Assembly: GCA_007693945.1 (NCBI GenBank)
Contig: RECP01000108.1
Span: 1 to 49,196 of the forward strand
DNA from: Spirochaetaceae bacterium
GTDB taxonomy: Bacteria > Spirochaetota > Spirochaetia > DSM-27196 > PWMO01
Reading direction: 5' to 3'
DNA: 49,196 nucleotides
Under the pieces are notes generated by a model. That model was not told where the DNA came from, did not search any database, and saw only the letters and a list, made by a program, of their open reading frames with translations. The position numbers and the translations under genes are program-made. Positions 25,129 through 34,028 of the stretch are shown one piece after another. The first letter of the stretch is position 1, and the number at the start of each line of letters is the position of its first letter.

Positions 25129-26472
25129 ATGAAACAGCAAAGTAACACCGGTATTGCCGTGATCGGCTGCGGTACGGTGGGCGGCGCGGTGTGTGAGATT
25201 CTGCTGCGCGACCGGAAGCTGCTTGAGGCCAAGACCGGGTCTCGATTGCACCTCAAGTACATCGTAGACCGCGTATTCACCGCCGCCCAGAACCTGCAGC
25301 TTGACGACACGCTCTTTGAAACCAGTCTTGACCGAGCGCTTGAAGATGACGAGGTCACGGTTTTTGTCGAGCTGGTTGGCGGTATCACCACGGCGCGTGA
25401 AATCACCGAGCAGGCGCTGCGTGCCGGCAAACACGTGGTGACCGCCAACAAGGCGCTTCTGGCGCACCACGGTGCCGAACTGCTGGCGGTTGCGCGTCAA
25501 AACGGTGTCTGTCTGGCTTTTGAAGCCGCGGTCGGTGGAGGCATACCGGTGCTGCGGGCGCTCTACGACGGACTCGCGGCCAATTCCATAGACGCTATCT
25601 ACGGCATCGTCAACGGGACCTGTAACTACATCCTGACCGAGATGATCGACAAGGAAGAGAGTTACGAAGAAGCACTCTGGGCTGCCCAGTCCAAGGGGCT
25701 CGCGGAGACCGACCCCACGCTGGACGTCAGCGGGGCGGACTCGGCGCACAAGGTAGCGATCATGGGTGCGATGGCGTTCGGCATACAGGTGGACTTTGAC
25801 CAGATCCCGGTCGAGGGAATCGACAGCCTGCAGCGCGAAGACGTGATGTACGCCGACACGCTCGGCTACGTGGTCAAGCTGCTGGCAATTGCCACGCGCG
25901 TCGGAGAGGGCATCTCGTTGCGAGTGCGCCCGGTGTTCATTTCGCGGGATCACGCGCTGGCGTGGGTCTCGGGACCGTTCAACGCCGTAAGCATCTACGG
26001 CCATACAACCGGCCACACCATGTACTACGGCCGCGGCGCCGGCGGCACACCGACCGCCTCGGCGGTGGTATCCGATATTCTGGCGGTGGCTTCGGGAACC
26101 TATCAGGTGTTCTTCGACCGCTTTGCGTTCTGGCCCGACCGGAACCCGCCCACCGAGCTGGTGCCGGTCGCGGAAACCTACAGCCGCTTCTACATCCGCA
26201 CGATGGTCGATGACACGCCGGGAGCGCTTGCCAGCATCGCCAGTATCCTTGGCACCCACGGTATCAGCATCGCCAGCATCCTGCAGGATGAGCTTCCCGA
26301 GAACAACGGAGCCGAGGAACAGCCGCACTTCGTGCCGGTGGTGATAACAGTGCACCCCGCACGGGAGGCCAATGTTCTGTCGGCAATCGCTGAAATTGAC
26401 GACCTCGACGCCACCGGTGAGAAGAGCTCGGTGATCAGTATCGTGGACGATCATCCCGAAGGCGTCTTCTGA
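25129..26472 (+). CDS. hom: Homoserine dehydrogenase
   Basis: Reduces aspartate semialdehyde to homoserine for threonine and methionine. NAD(P)-binding VIGCGTVGGAV near residue 11, VTANKALLAHHG near 105, EAAVGGGIPVLRAL, NGTCNYILTEM and ETDPTLDVSGADSAHK with the catalytic lysine region are present. A C-terminal ACT domain (YIRTMVDDTPGALASIASIL near 358) suggests feedback control by an amino acid. It has 447 residues, typical. AAGGG lies 8 bases before ATG 25129. An open frame running further upstream overlaps the divergent gene and is rejected. Confidence 0.96.
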   Translation: MKQQSNTGIAVIGCGTVGGAVCEILLRDRKLLEAKTGSRLHLKYIVDRVFTAAQNLQLDDTLFETSLDRALEDDEVTVFVELVGGITTAREITEQALRAGKHVVTANKALLAHHGAELLAVARQNGVCLAFEAAVGGGIPVLRALYDGLAANSIDAIYGIVNGTCNYILTEMIDKEESYEEALWAAQSKGLAETDPTLDVSGADSAHKVAIMGAMAFGIQVDFDQIPVEGIDSLQREDVMYADTLGYVVKLLAIATRVGEGISLRVRPVFISRDHALAWVSGPFNAVSIYGHTTGHTMYYGRGAGGTPTASAVVSDILAVASGTYQVFFDRFAFWPDRNPPTELVPVAETYSRFYIRTMVDDTPGALASIASILGTHGISIASILQDELPENNGAEEQPHFVPVVITVHPAREANVLSAIAEIDDLDATGEKSSVISIVDDHPEGVF

Positions 26473-26482
26473 GCAACAGAGC

Positions 26483-29020
26483 ATGAACGTAATCAGATAC
26501 ACCGTGAACCCGCGGCTTCCGCGATCACTGCAGCCCCTCAGCGAGCTGGCCCACAATCTGTGGGTCAGCTGGAACTACGACGCGGTCGCACTGTTCACGC
26601 GCCTGGACTACGACACCTGGATTGAGTCGCGTCAGAACCCGGTGCAGACGCTGGCGATGGTCTCCCAGGGGCGACTCAAGCAGCTGGCCTCCGACGACTC
26701 CTACCGCGCCGCGCTGGAATCGGTCTACGAAAACTTCAAGAAGTACCGCGACGGCGAGACCTGGTACAAAGGATCCAGCAAGGACGCCGTGGCGTACTTT
26801 TCGATGGAATACGGTCTGGACGTAAGCCTGCCGATCTACTCCGGCGGTCTGGGTATGCTGTCGGGGGATCACATGAAGACCGCCTCCGATCTGGGCCTCC
26901 CACTGGTAGGGGTCGGGCTGCTCTACCGTCAGGGCTACTTCCAGCAGTATCTCAACGCCGACGGCTTTCAGCAGGAATCCTACCCGGAAAACGACTGGTA
27001 CAATATGCCGGTACGCCGCTGCCGCGACAAGAAGGGTCAGGACGTCAAGATCACGGTCCGCATCGGAGCCTCGCAGGTCATCGCGCGGATCTGGCAGGTG
27101 AAGGTCGGGCGGATCGCGCTCTATCTGCTTGACACCAACATAGAGGACAACTCCGAGGAACAGCGCACCATCACCGCCTCACTCTACGGCGGAACCAGGG
27201 ACACTCGCATTCGTCAGGAAATCCTGCTCGGCATCGGGGGTATCCGGGCACTGCGCGCCCTGGGCATCAACCCCGCGGTCACCCACATGAACGAGGGGCA
27301 CTCGGCGTTCCTGGGAATCGAGCGCATCCGTGAACTGGTGGAGCACGAGCGGCTGACGGTTCACCAGGCCATCGAGGCGCTCAAGCCAACCAACATCTTC
27401 ACAACCCACACGCCGGTTCCGGCCGGCAACGAGCGTTTTGCGGTTGATCTGATTAACACCTACGCCGACAGCCTGATTGCCGGCACCGGTCTGACCCGCG
27501 AGCAGTTCATGGCCCTGGGGCGCGAAAACCCGTCCGATCATCTGGAGCACTTCTGCATGACGGTGCTGGCGCTCAAGCTGTCGGCCTACAACAACGGCGT
27601 CAGCCGGCTGCACGGCCAGATCTCGCGCCGGATGTGGAATGCCATCTGGCCCGGGCTGCCGCAGCACGAAGTGCCGATCTCCTCCGTTACCAACGGCGTC
27701 CACGTGCGCACCCACGTGGCGCAGGACATCATTGACCTGCTGGACCGCTACTTCGGCCCGCGATTCGCTCATGAGCCGACCAACCTCGAGATGTGGAACC
27801 GCATGGACCGCATCACCGATGAGGAGTTGTGGCGCGCTCACGAACGCTGCAAGTCACGGCTGGTCGTCTTCGCGCGCGAGAGACTGCAGGCCCAGCTCGA
27901 GCACCGTGGTGTCATTGGCAATCACCTCTCGCAGGCCAGGGAGGCGCTGTCACCGACCACGCTGACGATCAGCTTTGCGCGCCGGTTTGCCACCTACAAG
28001 CGCGGTGCGCTTCTGTTCCGCGATTCCGAGCGCCTTATGAAGCTGTTTCTGGACCCCGAGCGGCCAATCCAGCTGATCTTCGCCGGCAAGGCACACCCCC
28101 ACGATCTGCCCGGCAAGAACCTGATCAAGGAGATCGTGCACTTCGCTAACCAGCCGGAGGTGCGCAGCAAGATCGTCTTTCTGGAGAACTACGATATCTC
28201 CATTGCCCGCTACCTGGTCTCGGGAAGCGATCTGTGGCTCAACACGCCGCGACGCCCGCTGGAGGCCAGCGGCACCAGCGGCATGAAAGCGGCCATCAAC
28301 GGCGTGCTCAACTGTTCGGTGCTCGACGGCTGGTGGGCCGAGGCCTACACGCCGGAGATCGGCTGGGCAATCGGCAACGGCGAGGAGTATGAAGACGCCG
28401 AGATGCAGGACGAAATCGAGAGCAAAGCGCTCTACGATCTGCTCGAGCGCGAGATCGTTCCGACCTTCTACACCCGCGGCCAGGACGGTCTGCCGCGTGA
28501 CTGGATTGCGCTGATGAAGGCTTCGATGCGGGAGATCGGCCAGCGCTTCTCCAGCTACCGCATGCTGGTGGAATACGCCGAGAACTTCTACTTCCCGGCA
28601 CTCGAAAACTATGCCCGCATTGCGGATGATCACTACGCGCGCGCCAGGCAAGTCTCGGCCTTTCTGGAGCACGTACAGCACAACTGGGGCAGCGTGCACG
28701 TCCGCGAGGTCGCGCGCCCCGATACCGCCGGTCTGCACGTCGGCGATACCATGACCGTCGATGCCACCGTGAAGCTCGGTGCCCTGAAGCCCGAGGACGT
28801 TGAGGTCGAACTCTACTACGGCAAGATGAGCTCGCGCACCGAGATCATCAATCCTCAGCGTAGTCCTATGGAAGCGATCGACCACCTGGACGGCGTCTGG
28901 AATTACCGGGGGCGGATCTCGTGCGACACCGCCGGCCGACAGGGCTACACCGTACGCGTTATTCCGCGCCACACGCACCTGGTGCACCCCTTCCAGCCCG
29001 GGCTGATTGCCTGGGCCTGA
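26483..29020 (+). CDS. glgP: Alpha-glucan (glycogen) phosphorylase
   Basis: Releases glucose 1-phosphate from glycogen or maltodextrin. The 845-residue size and the N-terminus (LPRSLQPLSELAHNLWVSWN) place it in the archaeal/bacterial phosphorylase subfamily rather than the E. coli GlgP type. AYFSMEYGLDVSLPIYSGGLG near 107, HMNEGHSAF, SVTNGVH and the PLP-lysine segment EASGTSGMKAAINGVLN near 593 are present. A beta-rich tail of about 100 residues ends the protein. It begins 10 bases after hom, apparently in one transcript, an unexpected pairing. Confidence 0.95.
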   Translation: MNVIRYTVNPRLPRSLQPLSELAHNLWVSWNYDAVALFTRLDYDTWIESRQNPVQTLAMVSQGRLKQLASDDSYRAALESVYENFKKYRDGETWYKGSSKDAVAYFSMEYGLDVSLPIYSGGLGMLSGDHMKTASDLGLPLVGVGLLYRQGYFQQYLNADGFQQESYPENDWYNMPVRRCRDKKGQDVKITVRIGASQVIARIWQVKVGRIALYLLDTNIEDNSEEQRTITASLYGGTRDTRIRQEILLGIGGIRALRALGINPAVTHMNEGHSAFLGIERIRELVEHERLTVHQAIEALKPTNIFTTHTPVPAGNERFAVDLINTYADSLIAGTGLTREQFMALGRENPSDHLEHFCMTVLALKLSAYNNGVSRLHGQISRRMWNAIWPGLPQHEVPISSVTNGVHVRTHVAQDIIDLLDRYFGPRFAHEPTNLEMWNRMDRITDEELWRAHERCKSRLVVFARERLQAQLEHRGVIGNHLSQAREALSPTTLTISFARRFATYKRGALLFRDSERLMKLFLDPERPIQLIFAGKAHPHDLPGKNLIKEIVHFANQPEVRSKIVFLENYDISIARYLVSGSDLWLNTPRRPLEASGTSGMKAAINGVLNCSVLDGWWAEAYTPEIGWAIGNGEEYEDAEMQDEIESKALYDLLEREIVPTFYTRGQDGLPRDWIALMKASMREIGQRFSSYRMLVEYAENFYFPALENYARIADDHYARARQVSAFLEHVQHNWGSVHVREVARPDTAGLHVGDTMTVDATVKLGALKPEDVEVELYYGKMSSRTEIINPQRSPMEAIDHLDGVWNYRGRISCDTAGRQGYTVRVIPRHTHLVHPFQPGLIAWA

Positions 29021-29090
29021 TGATCGGTGTCGGCCTTGCCGTCCCCGCGGGACGTCTGCCGGCGGCGGCGTTCCGCGACGCGGGCGTCGG

Positions 29091-29798
29091 CTACACTCCC
29101 GACAGCGGGCCCAGCAGCGGATCCAGCGCCACAAACGCCAGAATGACCAACAGCGCCGGGAAGAAGTTCCCGGTGCGGATCTTCTTGAGACCCAGCAGAT
29201 TGATGCCGATCATGATCACCAGCGCGCCGCCCACCGCGGTGATCTCGGAAAGCACCAGGGCAGTTACCAGCGGGCGCAGAGCGACTGCGGCCAGCGTCAG
29301 ACCGCCCTGGTAGACCAGAATGGTGAGCGCCGAGAACGCAACCCCGATACCCATCGCTCCGGCAAGCAGGATCGACATAAAACCGTCCATCACGCTCTTG
29401 GTGAGGATCAGCTCGTAGTTGCCTTCGGCGCCGGCGCGGAAAGCGCCGACGATTGTCAATGCGCCGACACAATAGAGCACGCTGGCGGTCAGGAAACCGT
29501 AGGCAAACTGACCGTCGGAGCGCCGTGCCGCAAAGCGCCGTTTCAGAAACTCACCCAGCCGCAGAATGGCGTCTTCCACCCCGAGCAGCTCACCGATGAC
29601 CCCGCCAATTACCAGCGACAACGCCAGGTAGAGAATGCGGGTGCCCTCGAGGGTCATCGAGATACCGATGATCAGCGACACGATGCCGATGCCGACGTAG
29701 ACCGCCTCCTTGAGGTTGTCGCCGATGCCGCGTCGCAGCAGCAGCCCGATCACCGAGCCGCATATCACGGCCAGAGCGTTGACTATGGTTGCAATCAT
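29091..29798 (-). CDS. DUF554 family membrane protein
   Basis: A 235-residue inner-membrane protein with about seven hydrophobic segments. Family landmarks: NALAVICGSVIGLLL at the start, GIVSLIIGISMTLEG near 38, GGVIGELLGVEDAI near 64, TASVLYCVGALTIVGAF near 104 and SVMDGFMSILLAGAMGIGV near 130. The function of DUF554 is not established; transport of small molecules is often assumed. ATG 29798 lacks a ribosome-binding site, and TAGAAT ends 6 bases upstream: a predicted leaderless start. Confidence 0.88.
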   Translation of the reverse strand: MIATIVNALAVICGSVIGLLLRRGIGDNLKEAVYVGIGIVSLIIGISMTLEGTRILYLALSLVIGGVIGELLGVEDAILRLGEFLKRRFAARRSDGQFAYGFLTASVLYCVGALTIVGAFRAGAEGNYELILTKSVMDGFMSILLAGAMGIGVAFSALTILVYQGGLTLAAVALRPLVTALVLSEITAVGGALVIMIGINLLGLKKIRTGNFFPALLVILAFVALDPLLGPLSGV

Positions 29799-29804
29799 TG
29801 CGGC

Positions 29805-29833
29805 ATTCTACTGCAAGCGGTCACTGTTGTCGA
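29805..29833 (-). promoter_or_regulatory. Promoter of DUF554 gene, leaderless type
   Basis: Bottom strand: TCGACA (29833-29828), 17-bp spacer, TAGAAT (29810-29805); both boxes match consensus at five of six. +1 coincides with ATG 29798. Its -35 box shares five bases with that of the divergent lipoprotein promoter. Confidence 0.65.
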
Positions 29834-29855
29834 TCTGTTCCGCCTGTGGTATTGT
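29827..29855 (+). promoter_or_regulatory. Promoter of small lipoprotein gene, leaderless type
   Basis: TTGTCG (29827-29832), 17-bp spacer, TATTGT (29850-29855) with a TG one base upstream of the -10 box. Eight bases separate it from ATG 29864. Confidence 0.6.
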
Positions 29856-29863
29856 GCAGCTGT

Positions 29864-30274
29864 ATGAGCCCATCGATCAGATTCTGCACCGTTATCACCG
29901 TGCTGTTACTGGTACTGGCCGGTTGCCGGACCGGTCCGGTTGAGATTCCCCAGGATCTCACCCAGGCCGAGATCTTTCAACGCGGTCAGGAAGCCCTCGA
30001 CGCCGGCCGCTATGAGGTCGCGCTGCAGTACTACGAGACCTTTCTGCAACGCTTTCCCGACGATTTTGCCAATATCGCCGAGGCGCGCTACGAGATTGCC
30101 TTCATTCACTACAAGATGGGGGACTGGGACAGCGCGCGCGAGCTGTTTCTTCGGCTGATTGACAAATATGAGACTGAAGCGGCGGCGGCCTACCCTGCCT
30201 GGCCGCGGGTGCTGGCGCTGCGAGTGCTGGAAGTGATGGATCAGGGCGGCTGGCCGCCGCCCCGCGAACGATAA
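29864..30274 (+). CDS. Small TPR-like lipoprotein
   Basis: A 136-residue exported lipoprotein. A signal peptide ends in LLVLAGC, a lipobox. The mature part has two tetratricopeptide-like helix pairs: EIFQRGQEALDAGRYEVALQ near 38-57 and IAFIHYKMGDWDSARELF near 82-99. The shape recalls BamD/YbgF-type proteins but is much shorter than BamD. I start at ATG 29864; the open frame runs 25 codons further upstream but would begin before the promoter. It is predicted leaderless. Confidence 0.75.
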   Translation: MSPSIRFCTVITVLLLVLAGCRTGPVEIPQDLTQAEIFQRGQEALDAGRYEVALQYYETFLQRFPDDFANIAEARYEIAFIHYKMGDWDSARELFLRLIDKYETEAAAAYPAWPRVLALRVLEVMDQGGWPPPRER

Positions 30275-30291
30275 CCCGCTGCCTCTTAGCC

Positions 30292-32115
30292 CTACTCGAC
30301 GGTCACGCTCTTGGCGAGGTTGCGCGGCTGGTCCACGTCGCGCCCGAGTTGCAGCGCGCAGTAGTAGGCGAACAGCTGCAGCGGAATCATCATCGCAAAG
30401 GGATAGACAAGCTCGCCGGCCTTCGGCACGTAGAACACGTCGTCGGCAATTGCCGCCACATCGCGGTCACCCTCCACCGCCAGCGCGATTACCGGCCCTT
30501 TGCGCGCCTTGACCTCTTTCATGTTCGAAATCACTTTCTCGCGCAGGCCGTCATCGGGAACAATGAACAGGCTGGGAGTCGACTCGTTAATCAGCGCGAT
30601 AGGACCGTGCTTGATCTCGGCAGCGCTGTAGCCTTCGGCGTGTATGTAGGATATCTCCTTGAGCTTCAGCGCCCCCTCCAGCGCCACCGGGTAGTTGATG
30701 CCGCGCCCGAGGAACAGGAAATCCTCGGCCCGGCAGTACTTTGCCGCCAGCGCCTCGACCTCGGCGTGGCGGTCCAGAACCGAGCGGGTCAGGGCCGGGA
30801 TCGAATCCAGCGCCTCGATGAAGTTCAGGCCCTGCTCGTAGGACATATCGCGCATGCGGGCGATCAGCAGCGTGAACAGATAGAGCGCAGTGAGCTGACT
30901 GGTAAACGCCTTGGTGGAAGCCACCGCAATCTCCGGGCCGGAGTGGATATAGACGCCTCCGTCGGACTCACGCGGAATGGTCGCTCCGACCACGTTGCAG
31001 ATTCCCAGCACGCGCGCGCCTTTGCGCTGCAGTTCGCGCATGGCGTAGAGCGTATCAGCGGTCTCGCCCGACTGCGAGATGACAAAATAGATGGTGTTGC
31101 GTTCCACAATCGGATTACGGTAGCGCAGCTCGGACGCCAGTTCAGCGTTGCATGGTATACGGGCCAGGCTCTCCATCAGGTAGGAGACAACCATGCCGGC
31201 GTGGTACGAGGTTCCGGCCGCCACCAGTTTGACACGCTCGATCTCGAGCAATTCACGGTTGGACATATTGAGGCCGCCGAGGTGCGCGGTGGCGTGCTCG
31301 TGATCGACGCGCCCCTGCATCGCGCGCTTGATCGACTCCGGCTGCTCAAAGATCTCCTTCTCCATGAAATGCCGGAACTCGTCCTTCTCGATTTCCTCCA
31401 GTTCCCAGCTGATGGTATCGACGCGCTTGTCTATCTGCCGGTCACCCAGATCGGTAGTGCGGTAGCTCGTGGGAGTGACGCGTACGACTTCGCCGTCCTC
31501 AATGTAGACCACCTGCTTGGTGTGGGCGATCAGGGCGGTCACATCGCTGCCGAGCAGCATCTCCTTGTCGCCGATACCGAGCACCAGCGGTGAGCCGTTG
31601 CGGGCCCCGATCAGCAGGTCCGGCTCTTCCTGATGCATGGCCACGATGCCGTAGGTGCCCTTCAGGATGCGGCAGGTCTGTTTGACCGCCTGCTCGAGGT
31701 CGCCTTCGTAGAGCGTACTGAGCAGGTAGGCGATCACCTCGGAATCGGTCTCGGTGCGAAAGGCGTGACCGTCCTGCTCGAGCTTCTCGCGCAGCGCGCT
31801 GTAGTTTTCGATGATGCCGTTGTGAACGATGGCAATCCTGCCCGACCGGTCGATATGCGGGTGCGCGTTGGTGTCATTGACCTCGCCGTGGGTTGCCCAG
31901 CGCGTGTGCCCGATGCCGTACCAACCCGGAAAATCCGCCGGAACCGCGGCATCCAGGACCTGCAGCTTCCCCTTGCGCTTGACAACGTTGAGCTCACCAT
32001 TGTTTCCAACGCAGATTCCGGCCGAATCGTAGCCGCGGTATTCCAGCCGTTTGAGACCCTCGATCAGGATAGGCGCCGCCGGTTTGGGGCCGCAATAGCC
32101 GATAATGCCGCACAT
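30292..32115 (-). CDS. glmS: Glutamine-fructose-6-phosphate aminotransferase
   Basis: Makes glucosamine 6-phosphate for peptidoglycan and other aminosugars. Cys2 of the processed N-terminus (MCGIIGYCG) is the glutaminase nucleophile; RLEYRGYDSAG and HTRWATHG follow. Two SIS sugar-isomerase domains follow (AAGTSYHAGMV and SQSGETADTLYA near 300-350), with the C-terminal KSVTVE. It has 607 residues, full length. Its ATG shares one base with the stop of the upstream regulator gene (TGATG), so translation is coupled. No glmS ribozyme-like sequence is seen. Confidence 0.97.
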   Translation of the reverse strand: MCGIIGYCGPKPAAPILIEGLKRLEYRGYDSAGICVGNNGELNVVKRKGKLQVLDAAVPADFPGWYGIGHTRWATHGEVNDTNAHPHIDRSGRIAIVHNGIIENYSALREKLEQDGHAFRTETDSEVIAYLLSTLYEGDLEQAVKQTCRILKGTYGIVAMHQEEPDLLIGARNGSPLVLGIGDKEMLLGSDVTALIAHTKQVVYIEDGEVVRVTPTSYRTTDLGDRQIDKRVDTISWELEEIEKDEFRHFMEKEIFEQPESIKRAMQGRVDHEHATAHLGGLNMSNRELLEIERVKLVAAGTSYHAGMVVSYLMESLARIPCNAELASELRYRNPIVERNTIYFVISQSGETADTLYAMRELQRKGARVLGICNVVGATIPRESDGGVYIHSGPEIAVASTKAFTSQLTALYLFTLLIARMRDMSYEQGLNFIEALDSIPALTRSVLDRHAEVEALAAKYCRAEDFLFLGRGINYPVALEGALKLKEISYIHAEGYSAAEIKHGPIALINESTPSLFIVPDDGLREKVISNMKEVKARKGPVIALAVEGDRDVAAIADDVFYVPKAGELVYPFAMMIPLQLFAYYCALQLGRDVDQPRNLAKSVTVE

Positions 32116-32744
32116 CAGGCGCCGCCCCCGGCCTTTTCGGCCACCTCGGTCAGGCGGTTCTCGTTGCGCAGCCGCAGCGCGTTGCTCTTGACCGAGAGAA
32201 TGCCGTCCTCGGCCAGCGCGCGCACGGCGCTTTCGACAGTGTCAAGCGGGATCTGCAGCGACATCGAAATCTCCTTTACCGAGCGGTCGAAGGCCAGGGC
32301 CCGTTCATTCTCGGGTTTCTCCATGAAGCGGTTGTAGAGGTTCAGCGCAATTACGCTCTGCTCGTTCTTGCGCACCAGGCTCTGGATCTGGGAATTGGCG
32401 TTTTCCAGGCGGCGGCACAGCTTGTCGATCACGTTCATGGCGATTCTGGCGTTCTTCTCGATCATGCTCTGGAATCCGGCGCGGTCAAACGCCAGCAGAT
32501 GGGCAGGTTCGATGGTTGTCGCGGTAGCGGTGCGCTTGATGCGCGAGACAATCGCCATCTCGCCGAAGAAATCACCTTTGGTCAGCTCGGCCAGCACGTG
32601 TTCCTTGCCGTCAATCGTGCGCGAGATCCGTACCGCACCATCCTGGATGATGTACATCTTGTCTCCATCCTCGCCCTCACGGAAGATCTGCTTACCGGCA
32701 GCGATTGTTTGGCCGTACTTCTCGAACAAGACGTTTCCAGACAT
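32115..32744 (-). CDS. CRP/FNR-type cyclic nucleotide-binding protein
   Basis: A 209-residue protein. Residues 10-125 form a cNMP-binding barrel with the phosphate cassette GDFFGEMAIVSRIKRTATATTI, which has the FGE and R-T-A pattern that binds cAMP or cGMP. After a helix, residues 150-195 resemble a winged HTH (SVKEISMSLQIPLDTVESAVRALAEDGIL). It is probably a transcription regulator. It is translationally coupled to glmS, which may link aminosugar synthesis to a nucleotide signal. GGAGG lies 6 bases before ATG 32744; a longer frame upstream would run through the promoter. Confidence 0.82.
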   Translation of the reverse strand: MSGNVLFEKYGQTIAAGKQIFREGEDGDKMYIIQDGAVRISRTIDGKEHVLAELTKGDFFGEMAIVSRIKRTATATTIEPAHLLAFDRAGFQSMIEKNARIAMNVIDKLCRRLENANSQIQSLVRKNEQSVIALNLYNRFMEKPENERALAFDRSVKEISMSLQIPLDTVESAVRALAEDGILSVKSNALRLRNENRLTEVAEKAGGGA

Positions 32745-32772
32745 GCGTCCTCCCCCTCCCCGTGATGGCAGA

Positions 32773-32801
32773 AGTATAGTCCAAGCGCGGTTGGCGGTAA
32801 A
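32773..32801 (-). promoter_or_regulatory. Promoter of the CRP-like/glmS operon
   Basis: Bottom strand: TTTACC (32801-32796), 17-bp spacer, TATACT (32778-32773). The GGAGG ribosome-binding site lies between +1 and ATG 32744. Confidence 0.6.
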
Positions 32802-32810
32802 GAGGCCCTT

Positions 32811-32878
32811 TGCGGCCTGAACGATGCAATTACGGCCTCTGCGGCCCAAATTACGCCGCAGGGACACGATTTGCGGCC
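32811..32878. repeat. Three spaced TGCGGCC direct repeats
   Basis: TGCGGCC occurs at 32811-32817, 32840-32846 and 32872-32878, 29 and 32 bases apart, about three helical turns, with a partial copy (ACGGCC) at 32832. All lie upstream of the CRP-like promoter and of the divergent lipoprotein gene. They could be operator sites, but the high GC content makes chance copies possible. Confidence 0.3.
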
Positions 32879-32932
32879 TGGATTTCAATCAGCAGGACGC
32901 CGGAGGCTGTATGAGGTCAAAGGAGGTACCCA

Positions 32933-33982
32933 ATGACAGTCATAAAACACGCACAACCGGCGCGCGCCGGAGACGGACGCCGCCGCCGGAGTGCTCGCCG
33001 GGTTCGGCGGGCGGCCCTCGGGCCGGCGCTGCTGGTGCCGGTTACGGTCCTGCTGCTCTCCGGCTGCACGCCGTTGCAGGATTTTGCCGAAGCAACAGCA
33101 GCCGATATCACCCCGCCGCGCTTTGTGGCACTCTCGGTAACTGACGCCACGACCCTGCGGGTCACGCTGGACAAGCCGGCCCTTCCGGTGGCCAACGGAC
33201 TGGCAATTGCGCCGCCGCTGGGAGAGATCAGTGCGCACGGCGAGGGGCTCGACCTGGTGCTGCAGACCGAACACCCCGCCGATCCGGGAGCAGCCTACCT
33301 GCTGGAGGGCACCGTCGAGGACCAGGCGGGCAACAGTCTGCGGTTCCTGCTGCGGTTCTTCGGCCATAACCCCCACCTGCCGCAGCTGTTGATCAACGAG
33401 CTCAATCCGCGCGGCAGCGGCAACAACCCCGAGACCGTCGAGCTGATTGCGCTCTCAGAGGGTAACCTGGCCGGAATCACGCTCTACAACGGCAGCGCCG
33501 CGGACTGGGACAGCAAGCTGATTCTGCCGTCGCTTGCGGTATCGGCCGGTCAATTCGTGCTGGTTCATTTCCGCCCCCACGCCCCGGCGCACGCCGAGGC
33601 GGCCAACTTCTGGGTTCCCGACGGCAGCGGACTGCCGACCAACAACGGCGTCGTCTCGCTGTACGCCTTTCCCGGCGGGGATATTCTGGACGCGGTGATC
33701 TACACCAACCGCACCTCGCAGTCCGACGAGCGTTACCGCGGCTTCGGCAGCACGCGTATGCTGCGCCGCGTGGACGAGGTCGTTGCAGGCGGAGCGTGGC
33801 TCATCGAAGGCAGCCAGGCGCGCCCGGAGGACGCGGTTGACATAACGCACTCCACGGCTACGCGCTCGCTAAACCGATCGAGCAGCTCGGCGGACAGCAA
33901 CAGCCGTTCCGACTGGCACATCGTGCCGACCCGCGGGTCGACGTTCGGCTCGGTCAACAGCGACGAGGTGCACCAGCCGTAG
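32933..33982 (+). CDS. Lipoprotein with possible lamin-tail (LTD) domain
   Basis: A 349-residue exported lipoprotein. An unusually long basic N-terminus (about 28 residues, Arg-rich) precedes the hydrophobic VTVLLLSGC lipobox. Residues 58-120 look like a Big/Ig-like beta domain (TPPRFVALSVTDATTLRVTL). Residues 128-260 match the lamin-tail pattern seen in secreted bacterial proteins: LLINELNPRG, ETVELIAL, LAGITLYNG, GQFVLVHF, DGSGLPTNNGVVSLY, GDILDAVIY. A Ser/Asn-rich tail ends it. Surface attachment or nuclease-associated roles are known for such domains, but none can be assigned here. AAAGGAGGT precedes the ATG. Confidence 0.72.
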   Translation: MTVIKHAQPARAGDGRRRRSARRVRRAALGPALLVPVTVLLLSGCTPLQDFAEATAADITPPRFVALSVTDATTLRVTLDKPALPVANGLAIAPPLGEISAHGEGLDLVLQTEHPADPGAAYLLEGTVEDQAGNSLRFLLRFFGHNPHLPQLLINELNPRGSGNNPETVELIALSEGNLAGITLYNGSAADWDSKLILPSLAVSAGQFVLVHFRPHAPAHAEAANFWVPDGSGLPTNNGVVSLYAFPGGDILDAVIYTNRTSQSDERYRGFGSTRMLRRVDEVVAGGAWLIEGSQARPEDAVDITHSTATRSLNRSSSSADSNSRSDWHIVPTRGSTFGSVNSDEVHQP

Positions 33983-34028
33983 CACGCGGCCGCAGGGGAC
34001 TGCCGCAGGGGGCTGCTGTGAGGGTGGG

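Noticed and set aside
25114-26556. Long open frame on the - strand opposite hom
   Set aside because: hom is unmistakable on the other strand; the shadow has no motif and its composition is typical of antisense GC-rich DNA.
30292-32115. glmS ribozyme
   Set aside because: glmS is translationally coupled to the upstream regulator by a one-base overlap, leaving no untranslated leader where the ribozyme would sit.
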